NCBI RefSeq assembly: GCF_036898095.1 | Contig: NC_090751.1 | Location: 75,877,797 to 75,941,796, forward strand | DNA: 64,000 nucleotides | Direction: 5' to 3' | Origin: Palaemon carinicauda | Lineage: Eukaryota; Arthropoda; Malacostraca; Decapoda; Palaemonidae | In this document: positions 1-10,589 of the stretch, piece after piece | Layout: each line of letters begins with the position of its first letter | Position numbering within the stretch: the first letter of the stretch is position 1 | The notes under the pieces: model-generated | What the model was told of the DNA's origin: nothing | What the model saw: the letters and a program-made list of their open reading frames with translations, nothing else | Database searches by the model: none | Made by a program: the position numbers and the translations under genes

Positions 1-274
1 AAAATACTTAAAGGACTAAGAAATTGAAAATTAACATGATCTTTTAAATTAGTATTTAAAAAACTTCAATTTTTAAGAAGAATGGACAAAACGTCAAAAC
101 CGATTTACTCTTTCTGCAAAGTGAAGCCGTGATTCTCTCTTTCTCTATCGTAACGATAGAGTGCAAACTGCATAGCATAAATAAACCAAACGTTAGTTCA
201 TCTTTGAAAACAGCACGAAGACTATTCAAAGAATAAATTTCTTAAAATATTTTCTAAAAATATTCATCTCACCA
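1..274. other. Unassigned AT-rich sequence at window edge
   Basis: No coding region, RNA gene or recognisable repeat is seen here. Similarity to the LINE ORF1 begins only at about 275, so this is either older flank or an unrelated insertion into LN1. LN1 could also be 5'-truncated at this point, but no matching target duplication is visible after its tail at 39653. Confidence 0.4.
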
Positions 275-1067
275 GGTGTTTAAACTGCAATTTGAATCAT
301 GCATCAACTGATAGGAGATGCGAACTGTATAAGTAGGAGGAAGCTGCCCTAAACAAATCAATATTAGAACGCATAAATGTGGGACATGCAAAAATACTTG
401 AATAAATCAAGTAGCTATGCAGAGGCCTTAAAATCAAAGGGAAACTTACCACAGGAGACACCAAACACACCTAGCACTGCCTGTAATTTTAAGAAAAGAA
501 ATACAACTTCTGATAATAAAGTACTGCATGACAAGTTAATCATATTGCCTTCTGAGGCTCTGCCACAGTGTATTAAAACTGAGTCTTTGCAAATTTCTGT
601 ACAGCCTTCATCCCCCATTACCAACAAAAGTACTAATCTCTCTCAGGCCATGTCCTCGCCTGATTTGATGGAGATTCCACCTGTCAGCAAGTTACCAGGT
701 TCACCTGTATTGGGGAAGGTGCAAAAACCTGGTAGCTCACCACCTATTAATCGGAAAAGAGGGAGACCTCCATCTCTCTCACCCCCTTCCATAAGAAATA
801 TCAAAATTACGACATCAAATAAATATGATGCTTTGTCTGTTAATGTTTCTGATCAACTGGAAGTCAATTTAAATAAATTGGAAATTCAAGTGGAGGTCCA
901 CCAACCTCCTCAACAATCAGATCAAAAAGACAAAAAGAAAATCATAAATGCAAAACCCAATCTATCAAGACCCTCTTTAATAAAACCACCTGGAAATAGT
1001 TTTAGATCAAAAACTGCTCATGGGAAGATTCCATCCAAGGGGTCTACCAAATTATAAACCATAGTTT
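275..1067 (+). pseudogene. LN1 ORF1 C-terminal part (gag-like nucleic-acid-binding protein)
   Basis: ORF1 proteins of I-clade LINEs bind element RNA. From 275 the reading resembles the last CCHC knuckle of LN3 ORF1 (CNLNHASTDRRC-like), then a stop, then an open stretch from 377 to the TAA at 1055-1057. The conserved C-terminal block is present: STNLSQA, SLPDLMEIPP-like, KRGRPPSLSPPSIRN and QVEVHQPPQQ. It is closer to LN3 than to LN6. The stop is followed in frame by ACC ATA GTT, as in LN5 and LN6, and D1 is inserted 10 bases later. Truncated on the left, so non-functional. Confidence 0.8.
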
Positions 1068-1218
1068 GTTCCGACAAGAGATACTTACCTCAAACTACTT
1101 TCATAGAAGGACTGGTAAAACCACTCCACTCCAACCTGAAGTTCAATTCCCACCCCCCACAATGCCCGGCCACGACCCGGCTGCCTTCTTGACCTTAGGT
1201 CATCAGTTCTTGCTGGTC
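1068..1218. repeat. D1 left inverted terminal repeat
   Basis: Starts GTTCCGACAAGAGATACTTA. From the ACTGGTAAAACCACT block through AATGCCCGGCC to the TTCTTGCT block it is the reverse complement of 6905-7010. Imperfect match, with small indels. Confidence 0.8.
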
Positions 1219-2039
1219 GGTCGTAACGCTAACACATTGCGACCTCGCTCCCGCTCTGACCCTGACCTCGTGGTTCTCACGTGGTCTCCTGGTGTTTCCT
1301 GTGTTCCTTTGTGTTTTCCTGTGTACTTTTTTTCCCTATTTGTGTCGTTGCCCTGTGATTGAGGCTCATCGTCGTTGCCCTGGGCCTTTTGCGGAGGAAG
1401 CGTGTGTCGCTTTCTTATCTAAGGAAGAAGTTGATCCTCACACCTTTTGTTCCAGATGTTGGGAACAAGGGTGTGCGAAGGATGCTGCTTACCCTGAATG
1501 CGTCATTTGGCCCGACTGGTGATGGAAGTTAGTCGGGATGAAGAAGAAGGCCAAGAAGGGGAAACGTCGGTAGAGTCGTCCTTGGCCAGGACGACTCCGG
1601 TACAGGTGAAATCCCCATGGTCATCCTCAGTCCCCGTCCAGGGGGGGGGTCGTAGGTGAGTCTGTTGCCGGGCCTCAACTGGTTGTTGAACCCGTTGTTC
1701 TGTCGAGTGAGGCCCCCGTGGTGGATCCCTTATTATTGTCTTTGTGGGCAAAGTTTGTGGCCCAAACTTGTGGTGTGGAGGTGCTCCCTTGGTAGCGGTT
1801 CCGGCCGTAACCTCCGTAACCAAACTACCTTCTCTGTGTGTTGTTCCAGGTCCGTCATCGGGAACGTGCAATCCCTATTGAGAGCGTTGTATGACGGGCT
1901 CTTCTGATGTTGTTCCACCACTCTGGCAGCCTTGCCCAGGACCCTGGGATGTTCGCTGAGAGATGACAAGCAGCCTTGGGAGGAAGGAGTCAGGTCGGCA
2001 ACCCCAGTGGTGGGGAAGGCCGGGTCAGTGCTGCCACGG

Positions 2040-2340
2040 GACGACAAACCTCACAAAAAGAAGAGTGCCGAGCATTCTCCTCCTTCCTCCGATGGAGACC
2101 GATCTTCGGACTGGACCTCCTCGGGCGAGAGGAGAAGGCGCAAGAGGAACCGTTTTTGGTCATCCTCGACGTGCTCTAGAAAATGACGACAAACCGCACA
2201 AAAAAGAAGAGAGCCAAGCGCTCTTCTTCCTACGACAGAGACCGATCTTTGGACGGGACCTCCTCGGAGAGTTTCTTCTCTGATGAGAGGAGAAGGCGCA
2301 GGGGATGCAAGAGGAATTGTTCGCGGTCTTCCTTGAGGTA
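2040..2340 (+). repeat. Short tandem duplication in D1 gag
   Basis: A block with ACGACAAACC, CACAAAAA, AGACCGATCTT and GAGAGGAGAAGGCGCA occurs twice, about 140-180 bases apart, encoding a Ser/Arg/Lys-rich stretch. Diverged copies. Confidence 0.6.
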
Positions 2341-2475
2341 CTCTAGAAAATTTTTTTAGGTCATCCCGGAGGCGGCACCAGCGCCACAGGAGCAACAGCA
2401 GGAGGAACAGGCGGCATCGCTGGCATGGCAGTTCCCATTCACCAAGGAAGGCCGGTAGGGATTCCCCCGTTTCTT

Positions 2476-3675
2476 ACCGCAGCAGGGGCTGCCCGTGGGA
2501 GGGGGGTCCCGTGGTCTACTCCTGGGGCTCTATTGCCGGTCCATTGGCTGCTCGCCCAGTGGCAGGCCTCGTGCAGCCAGGATTGGGTAGTGGTCCCCCA
2601 GGGCCCCCACAGAAGGACCCTAGAGGTGTGAGCTCCTCAGGGGTGGTGAGGCCCCATTCCAGTGAGGCGACCAGGCCCATGACGGCTCCCCCCCCCCGGG
2701 CGCTCCTTGATATGGCTCCCCCCGCTTGGGTGGAGCCCTCAGCTACCCCCGCAGGCTCGACGATCAGGCCCCACCGGGAGGACGAGTTCCCAGTGGAGGA
2801 AGATGACGATGTGGGGGCTCTGGTGTTGCCGGACGCAACACCAGAGGAGACTTCGATATTCCGGAGGGTCCTGGACTTGATCTGGCCCCAGAGCAACCTG
2901 AGTGAGGCGGAGAGGCCCAATGTCAAGCTGCCATCCTCAGCCGACTCTCTTAACTTGCCCACCGCAGCAGAGTTTGCCCGTGGGTGGGGTTCCCCCTAGG
3001 AGGAGAACGGAGCTCGTGGTCAAATCCCGGGGTTCTCCGGCCTGTCCATCGGCTGCCCGCCCAGCGGCAGGCCCCGTGCGGCCAAGAATTGGTAGGGCTC
3101 CCCCAGTGACCCCGCAGAGGGAGCCTAGAGGTGGGAGCTCCCCAGGCATGGTGAGGCCCCGTTCGAGTCAGGCGGGCAGGCCCATGATGGCTCCCGCCCC
3201 CCCAGAGGCACTCCTCGATACGGTTCTCCCTGCTTGTGTTAGTCCTCGGCTACCCCCGCAGGTTCAATGAGTGAGCCCCGCTGTCCACCGCAGCAGGGGC
3301 TGCCCGTGGGATGGGGGACCCCGAGAGGAGAGAGGAGCACGTGGTCGACTCCTGGGTCTCTCCGGCCGGTCCATCGGCCTTCCGCCCAGCGGTAGGCCCT
3401 GTGCTGCTGAAAGTGGGTAAGAGTCCCCCAGTGACCTCGCAGAGGGAGCCTTGGGGTGTGAGCTCCCCAGGTGTGGTGAGGCCCCGTTCAAGTGAGGCGG
3501 GCAAGCCTATGACGGCTCGCAACCCCCCCCCCCCCCCAGGGGCTCTCCTCAATAGGGGTCTCCCCGCTAGAGTGGAGCCCTCGGGTACCCCCGCAGGTTC
3601 GATGGGATCTGGTGTTTCCAAACACAACTCCGGAGGAAACGTCGATGTTTGAGAGGGTCTTAGCCTGGATCTGGG
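2476..3675 (+). repeat. Three-fold internal repeat of D1 gag
   Basis: A roughly 310-330-base block starting at CGCAGCAG..GCCCGTGGG recurs at about 2476, 2956 and 3290, each with the same landmarks: TCCATCGGC, CCCCCAGTGACC, GTGAGGCCCC, GCTACCCCCGCAGG. The sequence after block 1 (2822-2885, ACACCAGAGGAGACTTCGAT) also recurs after block 3 (3612-3675). The repeats encode a low-complexity Pro/Gly/Arg stretch. Confidence 0.7.
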
Positions 3676-4149
3676 ACCTGAGTGAGGTGGAAGAGCCCAG
3701 GTATCTGGACTTCACCACAGTGGTGGACAGGGCCCTGGGGACGGTGCCTAAGGAGGCCAGGCCTTCTCATTACAGGAGACCCTGTCGATGGAGGCTCCGC
3801 TTGGTCCCTGTCACAGGCCAGGACTTGTGGTCTGCGGCAGTGGCCACTTTCCACACCAGCCACGATCTCTCCAACGAAGCAGGCCTGAACTTCTTCCGAG
3901 AGCTTCTCCGGTCCGGGACCAAAGCCATTAAGTTGGCTCAAGGGATCCCGGACAGAGACCCCAGGTTGCTTAAGAACTCCCCAGTGGAAGGGGAAGGTCT
4001 GTTTCCAGAGAACCTGGTGGAGCAGACGATGGAGAGACTCCCACCAGCCCTCTTTCAAGGCCCCTTAAGTGTTCTCGGGTCCCTTCAAGCCGAGGTCCTC
4101 TTCCTCCAGGAGAGCCAGAGGAGCCCGGTTCCCTAGGAGGAAATAGGGC

Positions 4150-5470
4150 GAGAGGCCCCCTTCCACTATCCCCGCCACCAGTGGGGGGATGCCTCCAAAA
4201 ACATTGGCAAAGTTGGGAGAATTCCGGAACTGACCCATGGACAGGGCGTGTTATGAAGGAAGACCACCGGGTCCCCTTCCTGGACGAGACCCCTCCCATG
4301 GTAAGGGACCCTGGGGCGGGCACCTTGCATCCCGGGACTACTCCCACAAGGAAGCCCTCTAGGCATGGATCTCCGCCATGTTGCTCAAGGGCTCCATCCA
4401 ACCGGTGTCAGACAACTCCCCAGGCTTCTACGGCAGACTTTTCCTAGTCCAGAAGTTCTCCGGGGGTTGGAGGTCTGTGATAGACCTTTGGGCCTGAAGA
4501 AGTCAATCAGGAAGACCCCATTAAAAATGGAGACTCAGGGTCTGTCTCGGTGGCCATAAGGGTAGGGTACTTTATGATTCCCCTGGATCTGAAGTACTCC
4601 TACTTCCAGATCCCAAGCCATCCCTCAAGCAGAAAGTACCTCAGGCTGAAGTGGGGCCAGGTAACTTACCGGTTCACCACCCTAGGCTTCTGCCTATCCA
4701 CGGCCCCGGAGGTTTGCACAAGGGTGTTCTCCCTGGTGTCTGAGTAGGCATACAAGCGCAACTTCCGACTCATACGTTACCTAGACGTTTGGTTGCTGCT
4801 TTCAGCGTCAAGGGACTCTTGGAACAGCAACTGGACGTTCTGTTAGCCTTCTGCGGGTAGCTGGGTATTGTGGTAAATATGGAAAAATCCTAGCTGACAC
4901 TAGTAAGAAGGACGGTATACTTGGGGATGGAACTGGACACGACCTGGGCGAAGGCCTTCCCCTCCGAGAAGCGCATCAGGAACCTCGGAGAGATTTCCAG
5001 GCCACTCCTCCAGGGCCTCCCTATGAGGGCCAAGGACTGGCAGAGGCTACTGGGTCACCTGGCCTCGCTAGAGAAACGGGTCCCTCAAGGCAGGATCAAA
5101 CTGAGGCCCTTTCAGTGGAATCTAAAAGATCACTGGTGCCAAACCGGTTCCCCCACTCAGTTGGTCCCGCTGTCCCCCGAAGGGAGGGTGGCCCTACAGT
5201 GGTGGTCCTTGCCAGAGAACTCCAGGCAGGGCACCCCGCTGACGGATTCCCCTCCCGGAGACATTGGTCTTCACGGATGTCTCCGTGGAGGGTTGAGGCA
5301 CACACCACAAGGCCAGTGGTCGCAGGCAGAGAGAGCCCACCAATTCAAAGTCTTGGAGATCTTGGCCATTCAGAGGGCCCTGTCAATCCTCAAAGGGGAG
5401 CGAGATATCAGGACAGTAGCCCTGTTGTGCGACAATGCCACAGGGGTGGCGAATTTCAAGAAATAGTGAG
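4150..5470 (+). pseudogene. D1 reverse transcriptase / RNase H
   Basis: DIRS-type RT that would copy element RNA. Visible motifs: GGCLQKHWQSWENSGTDPW start (4181-), ending of the finger region near 4450-4480, PLDLKYSYFQIP (4575-; the usual DLKDAYFQIP with the catalytic Asp context altered), SSRKYLRLKWG, LGFCLSTAPEV. A later block reads MELDTTWAKAFPSEKRI (4921-) and LLGHLASL. RNase H begins near 5270 with VFTDVSVEG followed by an in-frame stop, and LLCDNAT at about 5420. Several frameshifts and stops; not functional. Confidence 0.75.
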
Positions 5471-5474
5471 GCCT

Positions 5475-5900
5475 TCACTTCAAAGAGCTCTGCCTCATAA
5501 CAGAAAATATCCTGGAATGGGCCGAGAGGAGACTCATAGACCTCACGCGCGGTTCATTCTGGGAAGATGAATCGTCATAGCGGACGGTCTCAGCAGGAAG
5601 GGCCAGATCATAAGTGCCGAATGGTCCCTGAACCCTCAGGTGGCCAGGGAAGGCCTGGAGAGGTGGGGTTCCCCCGTGATGAACCTGTTCGCGACGAAAC
5701 TGACCGCGAAGCTCCCAGTCTACTGCTCCCTGGTACCAGACCCAGGGGCCGAGATGGAAGACGCGTTTCAGCACTCCTGGGACATGTACATCTACGCCTT
5801 CCCACCCTTCTGGGTCATCAGGAGGGTGTTGAACAGGCTCCTCCGGTTCAGGGGAACAAAGATGACCCTCGTAGCTCCTTAGTGGCCCGAGAGGGAGTGG
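5475..5900 (+). pseudogene. D1 RNase H end and DIRS methyltransferase-like block
   Basis: After the RNase H tail (AERRLIDL..) the reading gives NLFATKLTAKLPVYCSLVPDP, DAFQHSW and YAFPPFWVIRRVL, the block that follows RNase H in DIRS polyproteins and matches 24400-24600 of D3. In DIRS-1-like elements a Dam-like methyltransferase domain lies at this place, and the FPPF could be its catalytic-motif relic. That assignment is from general knowledge and is not certain. Confidence 0.55.
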
Positions 5901-5994
5901 TTCGCTGACCTTTAGGCTCTAGCGTCATATCCCACTTGGCCTCTTCCTCTAAGACAAGACCTCCTGTGTCAGTCGCACTTCCTAAAGTTCCATG

Positions 5995-6480
5995 AAACCC
6001 ACATGGGCTCCCCTTCACGCATGGCGACTATAGAGTGCCTGCTGAAGAGGGATGGTTTCTCGGGTTCAGCGGCCTCCTACATTGCGGGTTTGTGCGACCC
6101 AGAAGACTTACTCATATGCCCGGTAAGAGCAGTCAGGAAGTTCTTGAGTAGAACAGCCAGGTACCGCCCGAGTCTCGCCTCCCTCTTCATCTCCACGGGC
6201 CTGCTCAAGAAGGCAGTGTCGAGGAATACGGTCTCCATTTGGTTGCGAGAGGTCATTAGGAGGGCTTATGAGACTTCTGGAGTGCCTCCCCCCAAGCATG
6301 CTAAGCCTCACAACATCAGGGGCTTGGGTACCTCCTTGGCCTTCTCCAAGAACATGGTAGTTTCTCCGATCTTATAGGCCGGAGTCTGGGAAGAGGCAGT
6401 CTACTTTCACAGCCCATTACTTAAAGAACGTTACGAGGGAGACGTTAGGTCCTTTAGTGGCAGGTCTTCAGCAGGTGTGA
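5995..6480 (+). pseudogene. D1 tyrosine recombinase remnant with internal deletion
   Basis: The start of a YR (IECLLKRDGFSGSAASYI, 6025-6085) is joined directly to its C-terminal half: LLICPVRAVRKFLSRTARYRPSLASLFISTG, then HNIRGLGTSLAF (the HxxR box) and, after a stop, AGVW..FHSPLL, where the active-site Tyr region has decayed. About 200 residues between these parts, including the first catalytic Arg seen in D3, are missing, so an internal deletion lies near 6085-6100. This YR would mediate strand exchange of circular cDNA; this copy cannot. Confidence 0.75.
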
Positions 6481-6764
6481 AGGTCCTACGAGGTTCCGTC
6501 GCGATAGGGTTAGTGATGCACACACGTCCCCCCTATCCTTTCTGAACCCCTTCCTACCTATGCCCTTAGAGCGGGAGTAACGAATGTGAGTTTGAATAGG
6601 TGAGTTATCAGTTGATTGCTAGGTGTATTATTAATGTGTTATGTGATTCTCATTCCCCCCCCCCGTGTGTGTGCCCATTTGTGTACCATGGGGGTTCCTG
6701 CCCCTGAGGTCAGGGTGGCCCTAGTCCCAGTTCACCCCCTCCTTCTATGTAGGTAGTTCGAGGT

Positions 6765-6840
6765 GAGTATCTCTTGTCGGAACAAATTAGAAATTTTAAG
6801 TAATTTCTATTTTTCCTAACGATACTTACCGCGAACCACT
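6765..6840. repeat. D1 internal complementary region (ICR)
   Basis: 6768-6783 (GAGTATCTCTTGTCGGAAC end) is the reverse complement of the left terminus at 1068. It is followed immediately by about 55 bases (6786-6840) complementary to the outermost right end (7010-7065). Juxtaposing the two ends in inverted form is diagnostic of DIRS elements, where it templates the closed circular junction. Confidence 0.85.
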
Positions 6841-6904
6841 TTCGGGTTATGGCCCTCCCGTCCGTCCCCTGGTGTACTGGCACTCAGAGAGTGGGCGAAG
6901 TTTG

Positions 6905-7065
6905 GAGCAAGAACAGTGGACTTAGGGTCAAGATGGCGGCCGGGCATTGTGGGGGTGGGAATTGAATCTTTTGGTCAGAGCAGAGTGGTTTTACCAGTCA
7001 TTCTATGAAAGAAGTTAGAGGTAAATATCGTTAGGAAAAATAGAAGTTACTTAAAATTTCTGATT
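6905..7065. repeat. D1 right inverted terminal repeat
   Basis: Contains CCGGGCATTGTGGGGGTGGG and GTGGTTTTACCAGT, complementary to the left ITR, plus a terminal extension ending AAAATTTCTGATTT that is absent from the left ITR but present inverted in the ICR. Confidence 0.8.
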
Positions 7066-8819
7066 TTTTCCTCCATTTTGCAATGGAATGGTCAGGGTTT
7101 AAGGGCCAAATATGAAGAACTTAGCTCCTTATTCATGAGCATTCCCCCATAATTATTTGACTACAAGAGAGCAAACTTGATCATAATATTCCTTGTCTTC
7201 GCGAATATATTAGTTATAGGACACCATATGATCACCAAGTGGGGAGCCATGGCGGAAGTCTCATATATGTTCGTCGAGATGTTCCCCAAGTATGTCTGTC
7301 TATTCATACACCTCTGCAGGCAGTGGTTGTACAGATTGAGATAGGGAGGAAATATACAATTTGTTCTCAGTACAGTATTTGCCTCCAAAATGGTAACATT
7401 TTCTATGATAACTTAGTAGAGGTGATTCAACAACTCCCTCACTCGTGGTGAAGATGGCAGAATCATCCTTGCCAAAATCCTTGGACATAATGTGTCGTAC
7501 AATGCCAGGGGCATTTTTAAATTCATATCAGAAGTAGGTCTTCTTAATGCTATTTAACTTTTATATCATATTAATTTCTAGTGGAATTTTTAGATATATA
7601 TCCAAAGCAGGTCTTCTTAATGCTATTTAACTTTTATAACATATTTACGTCTGGTTTTAATTGAATAGTCTTTTAATCTTTATTTATAATAAACGATATC
7701 GGCGCCAATTACCCTCGATGTCAGGATGCCAGAGAACTTCAGATCAATCAATCAATCAACAACTCCCTCAACCTTTTCTTTTACTTGGAGATTTGAATGG
7801 TAGACATCCTTTGTGGAGTGATGTTTTAGGAAACACGAGGGGAAATATATCATCAGTTGTGGAAAATGAAGATGTGGGACTCCTTAATACAGGAGAGCCC
7901 AGACATTTTTATGTCCAGACAGGTACCTTATCATGTATTGACCTATCAATCGTAAGCTCTAATTGCCTTTTCGATTTCGATTGGAGGACATTAGATTATT
8001 GGCATACTAGTGATCATGCACCAATCATTATAAACACCAACAATGGTCTACCTTTACAGAGATCGCCACGATGGAATCTTGACAAGGCGGACTGGGATAA
8101 ATTTCGTGAGCTAAGCGAAATTGAGGGGGATGCAGGACAGGTTGAAAATATCGATGATGCCATAGACTTACTGAATGGAACTCTCCATACAGCAGGAGTC
8201 AATTCAATTTCCAAAACAACAGGGTTATTCAAACGACAACCAGTCCCCTGGTGTTCTTTAGAACTAACTGCCCTGCACAGAGCCACAAGAAGATCTCTAA
8301 CACGATTGTGTAGATGCAGAACTGATGAGAATTTAATTATATACAAGAAATGTAGAGTACAGTTCTGTCGTGCCATGAAAGAAGCAAGGCACCAATCATG
8401 GATGTCTTTTGTTTCCTCCATCAACAGTAGAACACCACCATCTTCTGTGTGGGGGAGAGTAAAAAAGATAGCTGGCAAATTCACCCCAAACCCACCACCA
8501 GTGTTAAAAGTGAATGGTCAGTATATAACTAAAGCAAATGATGTTAGCAATGCCCTGGCTAATAATTTTTCAAATGTATCCAGCAAGTGTGAAGGAGCTC
8601 CTGGTCACCAGTATAGGAGCATTGAGGTAAAGAAAATTTTAAATTTTGCAACAGGAAGGGAAGAGTCGTATAATTCTCCTTTCACTGAAAGAGAATTTGA
8701 TTCCGCACTTGATCATTGCAACGATACAGCCCCTGGACCCGATGGAATTCCATATACAGTGATTAAACATGTACATTTTAATACAAAGTTATTTATTTTA
8801 AGTATTATTAATAGAATAT
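7066..8819 (+). pseudogene. LN1 ORF2: endonuclease and start of RT (split by LN2)
   Basis: APE-type endonuclease of the target-primed LINE enzyme. 7070- gives QWNGQGLRAKYEEL with the metal-site Asn, then a decayed stretch with stops. After the LN2 insertion (7442-7756) the reading resumes at 7757 and stays open to 8819: LLLGDLNGRHPLWS (7780-), LSCIDLSIVSS, TSDHAPI (8010-), the linker (RRSLTRLCRCR, MSFVSSINSRT, TPNPPPVLKVNGQ), then DTAPGPDGIPYTVIKHV at the RT start. It is cut at AATAGAATAT by CR and continues at 18783. Confidence 0.85.
7442..7756 (+). mobile_element. LN2: 5'-truncated LINE insertion with TSD
   Basis: A 315-bp fragment holding the last ~85 bases of LINE ORF2 (EDGRIILAKILGHNVS-like), the 3' UTR and a TCAA tail. 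It sits inside the LN1 endonuclease. CAACAACTCCCTCA occurs at 7428-7441 and again at 7757-7770; the match may extend to 15 bases and overlap the tail. This is a textbook target-primed insertion of a dead-on-arrival copy. Its 3' UTR carries the same duplicated GCAGGTCTTCTTAATGC segment as LN1, so it belongs to the LN1 subfamily. Confidence 0.92.
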
Positions 8820-9095
8820 TCTATCTTATTTTTTTTCTTCCTTATGTTTTTTTTTTTGAGTGGTGTGTTCAGCAGGCTTAATAGAAGGGCCATGGATATC
8901 TGGTGGTTTATCAAGAGGTTGTCTTCTCCTTTTTCTGATTCTTTTTCTTCTCAAACCCATCCTTACTGTACTCCCTTCAGTTGAAGTGGCTATCCTGGAG
9001 GGTATTTAGCCTTGCATGGTGTATCGGCTTCTCCATGTTGACCAGTTTTTCTGACTTTTTACTATAGTCTATGGGTATCATCAATCACTTTTTTT
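8820..9095 (+). other. CR 5' untranslated region
   Basis: T-rich start, then a unique stretch (AGCAGGCTTAATAGAAGGGC and following) ending in a T-run where D2 is inserted. No long ORF. Assigned to CR because it lies between the LN1 breakpoint and D2 and CR resumes after D2. It would contain the internal promoter, but no box is identified. Confidence 0.55.
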
Positions 9096-9280
9096 AGATA
9101 TAAAACTTACCCGCTGGTTATATAAGAATGGCTAGCGTCCCTGACGCCTCGGCAGGAAATTCAAAAATCCCGCGTGGCTATCGCAGATATGCCAGGTGTA
9201 CACTAGTGCCCTCACGGTACAACAGGTGGAACTATACCAACCTCTTCAGATTTTTCCCTGCCGGCATGGCCGTCGGTTCT
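9096..9280. repeat. D2 left inverted terminal repeat
   Basis: Complementary to 15455-15645 through the landmarks ATGGCTAGCGTCCCTGACGC, GATATGCCAGG and ACCAACCTCTTCAGATTTT. Confidence 0.8.
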
Positions 9281-9319
9281 ATTGGAAATTCACTCTCGCT
9301 TTTACTCTGTTTGGACGTT

Positions 9320-10270
9320 ATTTGGTGATGTATTAACGTTTTTTGAGTTTAGGCTATCACCTTTTTCTTTTATGAAATGTGATCACGTATTTATAACTTA
9401 AAAGGTAAGATTGAAATGTTTTTCGAAAAATTTTTAAACCTCACAAAAGCATAGGACGAAAGGTAAACATCTCGTCCATTGATGACGTCACAGCCTTATG
9501 TCGTAAGCTATAAGTCCGACTTGCTTTTACAAAGAATTATATGTGATACTTTCTTTTGAAATATTAAGTTATAAATTTAATTAAAGGATTATTAATCTAA
9601 GGAAATTTTATCCTTTTAATAGTTCTCTTGAGGTAATCTTCAATCTGTTTGCAAAGATTAACTAGCATTCAGTTGTTACGCAGTTATCAGTATTGTTACA
9701 ATATTACAATATTTCGTAGAGATTTTTATGAATAGTACATTCTTCTTACTTCTCAAGTTTTTTAGTTGTACTATATAAAAGGAAAATTTTATTTTGAAAT
9801 TAATTGATCCTGTCAGTTTTTTTTCCTTAGTCAGAAATTAAAGGAAGTTAAATTTCACTTAATGTTTATACGAATCAATGTAGCACATGATTCTATGTAT
9901 CGTTGTTTCCGTAGTGGAATACTAAGATTGTTTTTATATTAAGTGTAAATGTTCCAATAAGTACGAGTGATGATTCATCTCTTATTGGAATTCCTTAATT
10001 TAAGGGTTTATTTTATTTTATAAATATTATACCTATTAAGATAATATTTAATGTTTAATATTTAATTTTTTGCTGCATTTTCTATGGGATTCAGTGACTT
10101 TTCATTCCCATTCGAATGATTGAGAGAATTGTAAGTCTCAATTTAAGAGTTTATTTCGTTTGAGAGAATATACAGGTATACTTTAATTTTCAATGATTGA
10201 GAAACTTTCTTTTTAACAAAGAATAGAATGAAAATTTTTAGTGTTAAATTACGCAGTGAATTTTATTCAG
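9320..10270. other. D2 AT-rich leader
   Basis: About 950 bases without a coding signal, shared with D4 (54750-55660) nearly in step, including TTGATGACGTCACAGCC and TGTTTCCGTAGTGG. Conservation in two copies shows it is part of the element and not host flank; a 5' leader or promoter region is the likely role. Confidence 0.55.
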
Positions 10271-10589
10271 TAGAGAGTGCTTCTGTTCGGACCTGTCGTT
10301 ATCCTAGTCCTAGACCTCTGTCAAGCTTCCGGGAGGGGAGAAGTTCAGTCGAACGAAGAAAGGAATCGAGAGGGTAGCCAGGCGCTACAGTCTTTTAAGA
10401 CCCGAACAGAAGTCCTCTTGAGCGCAGAACGCTCACCCTCGTTGTATATAGAGCGAGGTATTAATGTTGTCAAATATTATACGCGCTTTTCAGGCGCTAA
10501 GCTGAAAACAAAATTAGATTCGTTCTGCGTATTTACCTTTCAAACAACAGCTCTCGTTGATGGTACAGTCTTATCAACCGGCTGTTGAC

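Larger units (their letters stand above)
1290..4135 (+). pseudogene. D1 gag-like region
   Basis: Position and composition match the DIRS Gag. The start (about 1365-1515) encodes CPG followed by DPHTFCSRC, CAKDAAYPEC and W, the same Cys-rich N-terminal pattern as D3 Gag (DPHTLCPQC, CxEC). A charged RRRKR-type region follows, then a Pro/Gly-rich region made of internal repeats, then a C-terminal domain (3612-4136) with VTGQDLWSAAVATFHTSH. The reading changes frame several times, so no complete protein remains. The role, a nucleocapsid-like protein of a YR retrotransposon, is inferred from position and from similarity to D3. Confidence 0.6.
1068..7065 (+). mobile_element. D1: DIRS-type tyrosine-recombinase retrotransposon
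   Basis: Inserted in LN1 exactly at the ORF1/ORF2 junction. LN6 has CATAGTTTTTTCCTCC there; in LN1 this becomes CATAGTTT, the element, then TTTCCTCC, with no target duplication. Order: left ITR, gag-like region, RT, RNase H, methyltransferase-like block, YR remnant, ICR, right ITR. The right ITR reaches about 48 bases further out than the left, the known DIRS-1 arrangement. The GC-rich interior contrasts with the AT-rich host LINE. Many stops and frameshifts make it inactive. Confidence 0.88.

Noticed and set aside
1503..4401. Many overlapping ORFs on both strands in D1
   Set aside because: GC-rich repeated DNA with few stop codons; only the + strand parts with Gag/RT/YR motifs were kept.
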